From an uncultured Victivallales bacterium (GTDB lineage Bacteria > Verrucomicrobiota > Lentisphaeria > Oligosphaerales > JAFGRS01), in NCBI GenBank assembly GCA_903834675.1, contig CAILKC010000829.1:1-19696 (forward strand): DNA of 19,696 nucleotides. The letters are read 5' to 3'. The notes below the pieces were generated by a model. It saw only the letters and a list, made by a program, of their open reading frames with translations. It had not been told where the DNA came from and searched no databases. Positions 7,447 through 13,837 of the stretch are shown piece after piece. A program made the translations under genes and the position numbers. Each line of letters opens with the position of its first letter. Position 1 is the first letter of the stretch.

Positions 7447-7649
7447 GAACGGCCTCCTTTGCCAGGCAGAAAGGGGTGGCGCTTGCCGCGTCGACCCCAG
7501 CCCCCGGCCACCCTGGCGTCAAGCCCAGGGTCTGCGGGTCGAAGAGCCGAAATATACCCCCAGCTTGGATGCAAGTCGGTACTAGCTCTGTTGCCCGCCA
7601 TCCATCCACGCTCCCGTCCGCCGCCTGCTGGTCGGCGCCCCCAGCCACG
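7447..7649. other. Intergenic region between divergent moeA and HTH gene
   Basis: About 200 bases between the moeA start (minus) and the HTH gene start (plus). It should contain promoters for both. The minus strand has a TATATT hexamer (around 7550-7556) but no convincing -35 at the right distance, so no promoter is called. A perfect 6-bp stem (7511-7516 with 7525-7530, CCCTGG/CCAGGG) lies in the moeA leader. I could not recognise the conserved core of a Mo-cofactor riboswitch. Confidence 0.4.
7453..7460 (-). promoter_or_regulatory. Strong ribosome binding site of moeA
   Basis: AAAGGAGG on the minus strand lies six bases before the ATG at 7446. It is one of the strongest Shine-Dalgarno matches in the window and fixes the moeA start. 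Confidence 0.8.
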
Positions 7650-7859
7650 ATGGACACCGATCTGATGACCCTCAAGGACCTCGCCGAGTACCTGAAGATG
7701 TCCGACCGGACGCTCTACGGGTATGCCCAGAAGGGGCTGCTACCCGGCCCCAAGATTGGCTCGGCCTGGCGTTTCCGCAAGGCCGATATCGACGCCGGGA
7801 TCGAGGAACAGCGCCAGTTGACGGAACAGAGCACCTCGGCGCGGCGGAAGGAGCGGTAG
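7650..7859 (+). CDS. Small MerR/excisionase-type HTH protein (BldC-like size)
   Basis: A 69-residue protein made almost entirely of a winged-helix MerR-type (HTH_17) DNA-binding domain: MTLKDLAEYLKMSDRTLYGY forms the helix-turn-helix, followed by KGLLPGPKIGSAWRFRKADID, the wing with the characteristic G..WRF....D. There is no effector or dimerisation domain. The size and layout resemble stand-alone MerR-like regulators such as BldC, as well as phage excisionases, but no integrase is nearby. The frame stays open further upstream, but homology begins just before MTLKDL, so I start at the ATG at 7650. A second ATG at 7665 is also possible. No clear Shine-Dalgarno was seen. Its place between moeA and folE2 suggests a regulator of this locus, which is inferred. 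Confidence 0.85.
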   Translation: MDTDLMTLKDLAEYLKMSDRTLYGYAQKGLLPGPKIGSAWRFRKADIDAGIEEQRQLTEQSTSARRKER

Positions 7860-7894
7860 GCGCGGGGTGTCCGCCGGGGTAGGCGCGGGGTGTC
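7855..7894. repeat. 23-bp direct repeat, two copies, over the HTH stop codon
   Basis: GGTAGGCGCGGGGTGTC occurs at 7855-7871 and again, identical over 17 bases, at 7878-7894, giving a 23-base period. A degenerate third copy (TAGGCGCGTGGTCGC) is at 7932-7946. The first copy includes the stop codon of the HTH gene. Purpose unknown; it could be a binding-site array or a duplication. Confidence 0.7.
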
Positions 7895-8019
7895 GGTACC
7901 GCGCCCAGGCCGCGCAGCGGCCGCTATGGAATAGGCGCGTGGTCGCGCCAAGGACAGAAAGCGGTGTCAAGCCACCGGCAGTCCAAAGCTTGGCCTGGCG
8001 GCCGGCGCGGTCTGGAACT

Positions 8020-8042
8020 GAGTCCCGGGGAACACGGGACTC
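8020..8042 (+). terminator. Candidate terminator hairpin after the HTH gene
   Basis: A perfect 8-bp GC-rich stem (GAGTCCCG and CGGGACTC) with a 7-base loop is followed directly by TTT. The T-run is only three bases, so intrinsic termination would be weak. It lies about 160 bases past the HTH stop. Confidence 0.35.
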
Positions 8043-8163
8043 TTTGGAGTGCCTGCGGCTAGACGCAGCTTTGAGACGGCGCGTTGGCGCGCCTTAGGGC
8101 CGGGTACCGGCGCCCCCGGCCTACTATGGGTTATTCCGGGCCGAGCGGAACGATCCGGCCCGT

Positions 8164-8242
8164 TGGAGGGCGGCTCTGTCGAAGACCGTGAGCCTGTCGA
8201 ACTGGCGTGGCCGCCGCGGCGCTCGCACAGGAGCGCCCTCCA
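8164..8242. repeat. Long imperfect inverted repeat (REP/ncRNA-like)
   Basis: TGGAGGGCG (8164-8172) is exactly complementary to CGCCCTCCA (8234-8242). The pairing continues inward with single-base bulges (GGCTC-TGT against ACAGGAGC). The 60-base interior contains a GGCTC/GAGCC pair and, on the minus strand, TTCGACAGGCTCACGG, a word resembling dispersed palindromic repeats that I recall from other bacterial genomes. Only one copy is in the window, so repeat status cannot be tested here. Confidence 0.5.
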
Positions 8243-8326
8243 GGCGTCCGGCGGACCCGCCGGGCGCGGCCGCGGTCCCAAAGCTGACGGCGCTTTCTCA
8301 AAGCCCCGCCCGGCTTCGTCATGGGT

Positions 8327-8355
8327 TTGCACCCAGGGTGGCCGTTGTCTATAGT
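8327..8355 (+). promoter_or_regulatory. Sigma70-like promoter of folE2
   Basis: -35 TTGCAC (8327-8332), 17-base spacer, -10 TATAGT (8350-8355). The predicted start point is about 8361-8363, leaving a leader of about 140 bases before the ATG at 8501. The same -10 hexamer is used by the formate dehydrogenase operon promoter. Confidence 0.6.
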
Positions 8356-8360
8356 AGATA

Positions 8361-8371
8361 CCACAGCGTGG
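8361..8371 (+). promoter_or_regulatory. Degenerate CCAC-N3-GTGG palindrome at the folE2 start point
   Basis: CCACAGCGTGG keeps both half-sites (CCAC and GTGG) and the 3-base gap of the palindromes at 6178-6188 and 19111-19121, but differs in the central bases. It sits at the predicted transcription start rather than inside the spacer. This is a weak match that could be chance in GC-rich DNA. Confidence 0.3.
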
Positions 8372-8500
8372 CACTTGAGGTTGCGGGGCCACGGGTTGTC
8401 CGTCGCGGGCGCGGCGTCGGTCCGCGGCTCAGTAGCCACTCCAGGCCAGCAGGTGAGCATGTTCAGAGATATTCCCCCCCCGGTCCGGTCAGAAGTGCCC

Positions 8501-9298
8501 ATGAAGGATGTTCAGAACAGCTACGACGACCGGAAGGTCCCGATCTACAAGGTGGGCGTGAAGGACATTCGTTACCCCATCAAAGCGCTGGACCGTCAGC
8601 AGCGCTTTCAGTCGACGGTGGCGCGCGTCTCGCTTTTCGTCGATTTGCCGCACCAGTTCAAGGGCACCCACATGTCGCGCTTCGTGGAGATCCTGAACGA
8701 GCACGGCCGGGAGATCTCCCATGGCAGCATCGCCACCATCCTGGCCGCGATGGTGGAACGGCTGAACTCCGAAACCGCGCACATCGAGGTCCGTTTCCCC
8801 TACTTTGTGATGAAGCGGGCGCCCGTCTCGGGAGCCGCGAGCCTGATGGACTACGACTGCGCCTTCCTGGCCGAATACAGCCGGGGTAACTCCAAGCCCG
8901 ACACCATCATGGAAGTCCAGGTCCCGGTGGCGTCACTGTGCCCCTGCTCGAAAGAGATCAGCGAGGCGGGGGCGCACAACCAGCGCTCGATCGTGACCAT
9001 CAGGGTGCGCTACTGTGCTTTTGTCTGGCTCGAGGAACTGATTGACATCGCCGAGGGGGTCGCCAGTTCGGACGTCTATGCCCTGCTGAAGCGGGAAGAC
9101 GAGAAGCACGTGACCGAACGGGCCTACCGGAATCCGGCCTTTGTGGAAGACCTGGTACGCAGCGTCGCTGTACGACTGCGGAGCGACCCGCGCATCACCT
9201 GGTACCAGGTCGAAAGCGAAAACTTCGAGAGCATTCACAACCATTCGGCCTACGCCATGGTGGTGAGCGAGTGCCCCCCTGGCGCGGCGTCGGCGTAG
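8501..9298 (+). CDS. folE2: GTP cyclohydrolase I type IB (FolE2/MptA family)
   Basis: A 265-residue enzyme that opens and rearranges GTP to 7,8-dihydroneopterin triphosphate, the first step of tetrahydrofolate synthesis. It is unrelated in sequence to FolE and usually metal-flexible. The family signature LCPCSKEISEAGAHNQRS lies at about residues 146-163, with the catalytic Cys expected at Cys147 and the HNQRS segment intact. I chose the ATG at 8501 because homologues begin with DVQ...D.R...I..VGVK..RYPI, which matches MKDVQNSYDDRKVPIYKVGV. An upstream in-frame ATG at 8459 with AGGTGA close by would add 14 residues. It converges on folD with an 18-base gap and fits the one-carbon theme: FolE2 makes the carrier that FolD and formate enzymes use. 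Confidence 0.95.
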   Translation: MKDVQNSYDDRKVPIYKVGVKDIRYPIKALDRQQRFQSTVARVSLFVDLPHQFKGTHMSRFVEILNEHGREISHGSIATILAAMVERLNSETAHIEVRFPYFVMKRAPVSGAASLMDYDCAFLAEYSRGNSKPDTIMEVQVPVASLCPCSKEISEAGAHNQRSIVTIRVRYCAFVWLEELIDIAEGVASSDVYALLKREDEKHVTERAYRNPAFVEDLVRSVAVRLRSDPRITWYQVESENFESIHNHSAYAMVVSECPPGAASA

Positions 9299-9316
9299 GC
9301 CGAAGGCAGGAGTGCG

Positions 9317-10204
9317 CTACTCGAGTCCGTGGGCCATCCTGGCGCTCTGCACGGTGTTGAACATGAGCATGGTGATGGTCATCGGGCCGACGCCGCCAGG
9401 CACGGGGGTGATCAGGCTGGCCTTCTCCTTGACGCCGTCGAAATCCACATCGCCGACGAGGCGAAAGCCAGACTTCCGGCTGGCGTCTTCAATGCGGTTG
9501 ACGCCGACGTCGATGACCACGACCCCGTCCTTGACCATGTCCGCCGTGATGGTGTTGGGCCGACCCGCGGCGGCAATCACGATGTCGGCTTGCCGGGTGA
9601 AGTAGCCGATGTCCTTGGTCCGGGTGTGGCACACGGTCACGGTGGCGTTGGCGTTCTCTTTCTTCTGCAGCAGTAGGTTGGCGACGGGCTTGCCGACGAT
9701 GTTGCTTCGGCCGACCACCACCACATGCGCGCCGGCAGTCTGCACGCCACTGCGCGCCAGTAACTGGATGACCCCGTGGGGCGTACAGGGCAGAAAGGCC
9801 TTCTCGCCGATCACCATCTTGCCCACATTGAAGGGGTGGAAGCCGTCGACATCCTTGGCCGGGTCGATGGCCAACAGCACCTCGCTCTCGTTCAGATGCT
9901 TCGGCAGTGGCAACTGCACCAGGATGCCGTGGATGCGCGGGTCGGCATTCATGTGTCGGATCAGGGCGAGCAGTTCCTCCTGAGTGGTGGTGGCGGGCAG
10001 GCGGTTGTCGCTCGAGTATAGGCCGGTCTCGGCGCAGGCGTGTTCCTTGGCCGTCACATAGGAGGTGGACGCCGGATCGGCGCCCACCAGCACCACGCCC
10101 AGTCCCGGGATGATGCCCGCGGTTTTGAGCCTGGCGCACTCTTGGCGGAGTTCCTCGCGCATCTCCTGCGCCATCTGCTTGCCGTCAATGATTCGGGCTG
10201 CCAT
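9317..10204 (-). CDS. folD: Bifunctional methylene-THF dehydrogenase / methenyl-THF cyclohydrolase
   Basis: A 295-residue cytosolic enzyme interconverting 5,10-methylene- and 10-formyl-tetrahydrofolate. STSYVTAKEHACAETG carries the catalytic Lys (about residue 54-56). GILVQLPLP and DPAKDVDGFHPFNVG follow, then the Rossmann segment VVVVGRSNIVGKPVANLL (about 163-180) and the C-terminal signature ITPVPGGVGPMTITML. Length and order are standard. The frame is open further upstream, but I start at the ATG at 10204, which has AGGA seven bases before it and begins MAARIIDGK as in homologues. It is the last gene of the formate dehydrogenase operon, 46 bases after the MOSC-MogA gene. With a formate-THF ligase elsewhere, it would connect formate to methylene-THF. 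Confidence 0.97.
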   Translation of the reverse strand: MAARIIDGKQMAQEMREELRQECARLKTAGIIPGLGVVLVGADPASTSYVTAKEHACAETGLYSSDNRLPATTTQEELLALIRHMNADPRIHGILVQLPLPKHLNESEVLLAIDPAKDVDGFHPFNVGKMVIGEKAFLPCTPHGVIQLLARSGVQTAGAHVVVVGRSNIVGKPVANLLLQKKENANATVTVCHTRTKDIGYFTRQADIVIAAAGRPNTITADMVKDGVVVIDVGVNRIEDASRKSGFRLVGDVDFDGVKEKASLITPVPGGVGPMTITMLMFNTVQSARMAHGLE

Positions 10205-10250
10205 GTGCATGTCCTTTCCATGTTTCGTGAGGGCGCTGCCCTGGTTGCGA

Positions 10251-11219
10251 TCATCCCAGAGGGGCCGGTTCCGCGGGCTCTGGAACCTGCTGATGGACAT
10301 CGATATTCCACAGCATCATGAGCGCATGCTGCAGCGTCTTGAGAATCTCTTGCAGGTAGTCAACCACCGCCCGCGGACTGCCGGGCAGCGCGTAGATCAG
10401 GGTCGACCCCGCCACCCCCGCCAGCGAACGGCTGAGCGCCGCCTGGGGGAGGGCCTGGGCGTGCTTGGTCCGGATGACTTCCATGATCCCTGGCAGCTCC
10501 TTGTCCAGGAAAGGCCGCACCACGTCAGGGGTGAGATCACGGGGGCCGATCCCGGTGCCGCCGGTGGTGATGATGACATCCGTGCCCCGGCGGAGCGCGT
10601 CCCGCAGGGCCTCGCGCAGACGGTCAGGCTCGTCGGGTAACACGGTCCTGGTCACCTCGAGGTGCCAGCGGCTACCCTCGAAGTGAGCGCGGAGCGCCTG
10701 CTCCACGGCGGGACCGCCCTGGTCTTCGTAGACGCCGCGGAAGGCCCGGTCGCTGAGCGTCACGACCAGAAAGGTCAGAGGTCGACGCAGGTGTTCGATG
10801 GCGTCGCCAGGGCGGAGTTCCCCGCCCTCAATCACCCTGGCGAAGATGCCCTCGGTCGGCATCGCGCACTTCCCGACCGCCTGGAAGATGGCGCAGCCCG
10901 CCCCGTGACACGCCTTGCCGATCTGGGTGACTTCGAGGTCGACGAGGCCAGCCCTGAGCCGATCGCGGACGGAGACCTGTCCGAGGTCGAGGCCGCGGGT
11001 GGTGATATTCTCGGCAAATTCTCCGGGTTGAAAGGTCTGACCGCACTGGGCTGAGAGTCGGGCGATGGACTCCTGTGAGAGCAGGCTGACCTGCCGATGC
11101 CAGGGACCGGCGTGGGCATCGCCCAGAATCCCGGCCGGGGTGACGCTCACCCTGGGCGCCGGCGTCTTGACCGTGCCCTTGCTTAGGGAGAGGCTGACCG
11201 CCACGATCGTGCCTTTCAT
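10251..11219 (-). CDS. MOSC domain fused to MogA/MoaB domain
   Basis: A 322-residue two-domain protein. Residues ~1-145 are a MOSC domain: GDAHAGPWHRQVSLL (about 33-47), then GEFAENITTRGLDL and the Cys-containing KACHGAGCAIF. Cys104 and Cys109 are candidates for the conserved sulfur/metal-carrying Cys. Residues ~148-310 are a MogA/MoaB domain: LVVTLSDRAFRGVYEDQGGP, then ITTGGTGIGPRDLTPD (about 217-232) and LPGSPRAVVDYL. MogA-type proteins adenylylate molybdopterin before MoeA inserts molybdate. MOSC domains handle sulfurated or finished cofactor. The ATG at 11219 has GGAGG at six bases and overlaps the moaC stop by four bases (ATGA). Fusing the two suggests cofactor hand-over in one protein. 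Confidence 0.93.
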   Translation of the reverse strand: MKGTIVAVSLSLSKGTVKTPAPRVSVTPAGILGDAHAGPWHRQVSLLSQESIARLSAQCGQTFQPGEFAENITTRGLDLGQVSVRDRLRAGLVDLEVTQIGKACHGAGCAIFQAVGKCAMPTEGIFARVIEGGELRPGDAIEHLRRPLTFLVVTLSDRAFRGVYEDQGGPAVEQALRAHFEGSRWHLEVTRTVLPDEPDRLREALRDALRRGTDVIITTGGTGIGPRDLTPDVVRPFLDKELPGIMEVIRTKHAQALPQAALSRSLAGVAGSTLIYALPGSPRAVVDYLQEILKTLQHALMMLWNIDVHQQVPEPAEPAPLG

Positions 11220-11737
11220 GCCTCACCTCCAGGGCGGGCCACTGGCCGGCGGCGGCCGGCAGGGACAGCTTCGGGCGCCGCGACCTGCACGGCCTGCTTG
11301 GTCTTGCTGACCAGCGCCACCGTGGTGATGACCATGCCGGTGTCGATGGCTTTGCACATGTCATACACGGTCAGCAGCGCGACCGTGACCGCGGTGAGGG
11401 CTTCCATTTCAACCCCGGTCCGGTCCGTACACTTCACCTCGCTGTCGACGGCGACGCCGCCCTCTTCGATCCGGGCTTCCACCTTGATGCCGGTCAAGGG
11501 CAGGGGGTGGCAGAGGGGGATGAGGGTGGCGGTGTGCTTGGCGGCCTGGATGCCGGCGATCTCGGCCGTGACGAGGACATTCCCTTTGGCCATCAGGCCG
11601 GCGTCCACCTGGCGGATCGTCTCGGGCTGCAAACGGATGAAGCCGCGGGCCTTAGCCACCCGGTGTGAGACGACCTTGTCAGAGACGTCCACCATGCTGG
11701 GCCGACCGCGCGCATCAAGATGAGTCAGTGGTTTCAT
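11216..11737 (-). CDS. moaC: Cyclic pyranopterin monophosphate synthase MoaC
   Basis: A 173-residue enzyme that turns the MoaA product (3',8-cyclo-7,8-dihydro-GTP) into cyclic pyranopterin monophosphate. MVDVSDK near the N-terminus, IAGIQAAKHTATLIPLCHPLPL (about 60-81) and the TDRTGVEMEALTAVTVALLTVYDMCKA block (about 104-130) are diagnostic. The length is typical (~160) with a slightly longer Arg/Pro-rich tail. The ATG start has AAGGAG seven bases upstream. It lies 24 bases after moaA and overlaps the MOSC-MogA gene by four bases. Confidence 0.97.
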   Translation of the reverse strand: MKPLTHLDARGRPSMVDVSDKVVSHRVAKARGFIRLQPETIRQVDAGLMAKGNVLVTAEIAGIQAAKHTATLIPLCHPLPLTGIKVEARIEEGGVAVDSEVKCTDRTGVEMEALTAVTVALLTVYDMCKAIDTGMVITTVALVSKTKQAVQVAAPEAVPAGRRRPVARPGGEA

Positions 11738-11761
11738 CCGCCCGCTCCTTCCGTCGGCGTC

Positions 11762-12634
11762 TTACCCGCCGATCTCGCAGAATGGATTGCTGCTCTTGTT
11801 GCCCCTGACCGGCTTCATCTCGACGGCCAGCCGCAGGGCACCCTCGATGCCATGCTCGCGCAGAGAGTAGGCCAGATCGCTGAACAGGCAGGGGATAACG
11901 TAGCCCGTGCTGGTCACGCGCAAGCGATTGCAGCGCTCACAACGCCCCCCATCGCCCCCGATGACAGGCCAGAAGCGGCCCGCCTCCAGGTCCATTTCCC
12001 GGATGAAACGAACGGCCAGGCCGCGCTGCCGGGCGAAGGCGGCGACCTCGCGGGCGTCGTCCTCTTCCGGAGATTCGGCCACCACACAGTTGAGTTTGAT
12101 CGTCTCAAAGCCCGCCGCGATGGCCGCCTCGAGGCCCGCCAGCACCTCGTCCAGAGCCCCCACCGGCGTGATCTCACGGAAGCGGGCTGGGCGCAACGTA
12201 TCCAGGCTGAGGTTCACCCGACGCAGCCCGGCGCGCCGCAGCGGCACGGCGTACCGCGGCAGCAGCACTCCATTGGTGGTGAGCCCGACATCGGTAATGC
12301 CGGGAGTGTGGCAGGCCGTCTGCACCATCTCCACGATCTCCTCGCGCAGCAGGGGCTCGCCGCCGGTAAAGCGGACCTTGTCCATGCCGAGGTCACGGGC
12401 GGTGGCAATCAGGGCTCGGATATCGTCCAGTGAGAGTAGCGCACCCTTGGCCGCGCGGCCCTTGGGGAGGCGGTCCGGGCGGCAGTAGCGGCAGCAGAGG
12501 TTGCACTCCGGCGTGACCGAAATGCGCAGGTAATGAATCCGGCGGTTGCAGGCGTCGACCAGCCCCGGCGCCATCTTGGCCGACGGCGCCGCGACGCTGG
12601 GGCTCTGCTCCCGGGCGCTATCGTGAGTACTCAA
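11762..12634 (-). CDS. moaA: GTP 3',8-cyclase MoaA (radical SAM), short form
   Basis: A 290-residue radical SAM enzyme that starts Mo-cofactor synthesis from GTP. The N-terminal [4Fe-4S] motif is C-x3-C-x2-C (Cys44, Cys48, Cys51), preceded by RRIHYLRISVTPECN. FTGGEPLLR (about 89-97) is the SAM-binding GGEP motif. The C-terminal cluster motif is C-x2-C-x13-C (Cys232, Cys235, Cys249) with the GTP-binding NRLR Args. The protein ends in the required Gly-Gly. Compared with the usual ~330 residues, about 35-40 are missing between VRFIREMDLE and the C-terminal cluster. The frame starts at a TTG overlapping the upstream stop (TTGA). An in-frame ATG at 12574 is the alternative and would still give a complete radical SAM core. 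Confidence 0.93.
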   Translation of the reverse strand: MSTHDSAREQSPSVAAPSAKMAPGLVDACNRRIHYLRISVTPECNLCCRYCRPDRLPKGRAAKGALLSLDDIRALIATARDLGMDKVRFTGGEPLLREEIVEMVQTACHTPGITDVGLTTNGVLLPRYAVPLRRAGLRRVNLSLDTLRPARFREITPVGALDEVLAGLEAAIAAGFETIKLNCVVAESPEEDDAREVAAFARQRGLAVRFIREMDLEAGRFWPVIGGDGGRCERCNRLRVTSTGYVIPCLFSDLAYSLREHGIEGALRLAVEMKPVRGNKSSNPFCEIGG

Positions 12635-13788
12635 CAGACGTCCCCGCAGGTCCGACCGGAGGGTTCCGCGGCCGGCTCGATCGCCCGGCGATAGTCCTCC
12701 GGGGTATTGAGGTTACGATACCAATCCGCCGCCGGCAGATCGACGAAGCGTACCTGGGCAGATTCAAATAGCTCGGTGATCCGGCGTCCGCCCCGGCGCA
12801 GGACCCTGCGGGCCAGCGGCAGCATGGTCTTGCGGTACACGGCAAACAGCGGTTCGTGGCGTCCGTTCGCAGAGACCGGCATGACGATATCATACCCATC
12901 GCTGGCCTTCAGCAGCTCGAGGACGAACCCGAGGTCGAGGTGCGGAATATCACAGGCGGTCACGAAGTTCAGCTCGTGCGCCGAGGCCGAGACACAGGAG
13001 AGGATTCCCATCAGCGGCCCCTGGTCAGGTTCCTCGTCCGGCACCACGGGCAGCTGCATGAAAGCGTATTTTTCCGGGCGGTTGGCGCCGATCAGCACCT
13101 GGTCGAAGAGGGGCTCCAGTTGCCGTGCGATGTGCTGGATCAGCGGCTGTCCGTCAAGCGGTAGCAGGCTCTTGTCGGTACCCATTCGGCGGCTTTGCCC
13201 GCCGGCGAGGATGATGGCCGTGGCCGTCTGCCGCAGCAGCCAGCGTCCGGCCGCGAAGGTGAGGTCGGACGCTGGCCGGTCCCAGCCGCGACCGTCAGAG
13301 CGGATCACGCGGTCGGCTAAGGGCATGACCTCGGCACAGGACGGCTTCACCTCCGTGCCCTTCGGCGCGGCTATCACCAGGAAGACGCCGGGCTCAACCA
13401 CGTGGCGGACCGAGTTGGACTCGCAGACTATGGCCACCCCCGGCGGGATCCGCCGCAGGAGCTCCGCCAGCCCCTCGGCCAGGTGGTCCCGGCGCACCCG
13501 CAGCCAGAAGACCCGCGCGGCGCCCGCTGCCAGCAGGCGGGTGGTGTCCTTGCCGGGAGGTCCGGCGTTCTCTTCTGTAATGCAGTAGGGCCCCGTAAAC
13601 CCGGCACAGGCCCCGCAGCCGCTACCACCGCGCGGGCAGCTCCCCTCATGGTCTTGCACCGTGGTGATCTTGATGGCCACCACCGCGCTTCGGCCGGACT
13701 GTCGACAGATGACCTCGCAGGCAAACGTCGTCTTGCCGACCTGCCGCGCCGTGGCGCCGATCACTGCCATGTCTGGTCGCAGCAGCAT
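12631..13788 (-). CDS. MobB-like P-loop domain fused to MobA
   Basis: A 385-residue fusion. Residues ~7-185 are a P-loop GTPase/MobB-like domain with GATARQVGKTT (about 11-21). A cysteine cluster, C-x6-C-x2-C-x7-C (Cys51, Cys58, Cys61, Cys69), follows. Residues ~190-365 are MobA, the molybdenum cofactor guanylyltransferase: ILAGGQSRRMGTDKSLL (about 193-209), DQGPLMGI, and TACDIPHLD (about 278-286) for metal binding. MobA attaches GMP from GTP to make the guanine dinucleotide cofactor used by formate dehydrogenases of the DMSO-reductase family, encoded just upstream. The N-terminal domain's Cys set is not part of standard MobB, so its role is unclear. The start is uncertain between 13788 and 13770; neither has a strong Shine-Dalgarno. 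Confidence 0.9.
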   Translation of the reverse strand: MLLRPDMAVIGATARQVGKTTFACEVICRQSGRSAVVAIKITTVQDHEGSCPRGGSGCGACAGFTGPYCITEENAGPPGKDTTRLLAAGAARVFWLRVRRDHLAEGLAELLRRIPPGVAIVCESNSVRHVVEPGVFLVIAAPKGTEVKPSCAEVMPLADRVIRSDGRGWDRPASDLTFAAGRWLLRQTATAIILAGGQSRRMGTDKSLLPLDGQPLIQHIARQLEPLFDQVLIGANRPEKYAFMQLPVVPDEEPDQGPLMGILSCVSASAHELNFVTACDIPHLDLGFVLELLKASDGYDIVMPVSANGRHEPLFAVYRKTMLPLARRVLRRGGRRITELFESAQVRFVDLPAADWYRNLNTPEDYRRAIEPAAEPSGRTCGDVC

Positions 13789-13837
13789 CCCGTGACACGC
13801 TCTTCTTCATCCTCGTCGGCCATTCCGGCGGACTCGT

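Larger units (their letters stand above)
7895..8326. other. GC-rich, hairpin-dense non-coding region upstream of folE2
   Basis: No gene with recognisable features lies here. Open frames on both strands give low-complexity Pro/Arg/Ala-rich products. The region holds a run of closely spaced inverted repeats: 8020-8042 (8-bp stem), 8053-8068 (5 bp), 8078-8093 (6 bp), a GGCCGGG/CCCGGCC pair near 8098-8121, a CGGGCCG/CGGCCCG pair near 8138-8157, and a long bulged repeat at 8164-8242. A CCGGCGG/CCGCCGG pair follows near 8250. It could be a structured RNA, a cluster of palindromic repeats or several terminators. Confidence 0.5.

Noticed and set aside
7447..7600. Mo-cofactor riboswitch upstream of moeA
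   Set aside because: The conserved core motif could not be found; only a simple 6-bp hairpin is present.
7967..8392. Minus-strand open frame of 141 residues across the hairpin region
   Set aside because: Pro/Arg/Ala-rich low-complexity product over inverted repeats; typical GC-rich shadow.
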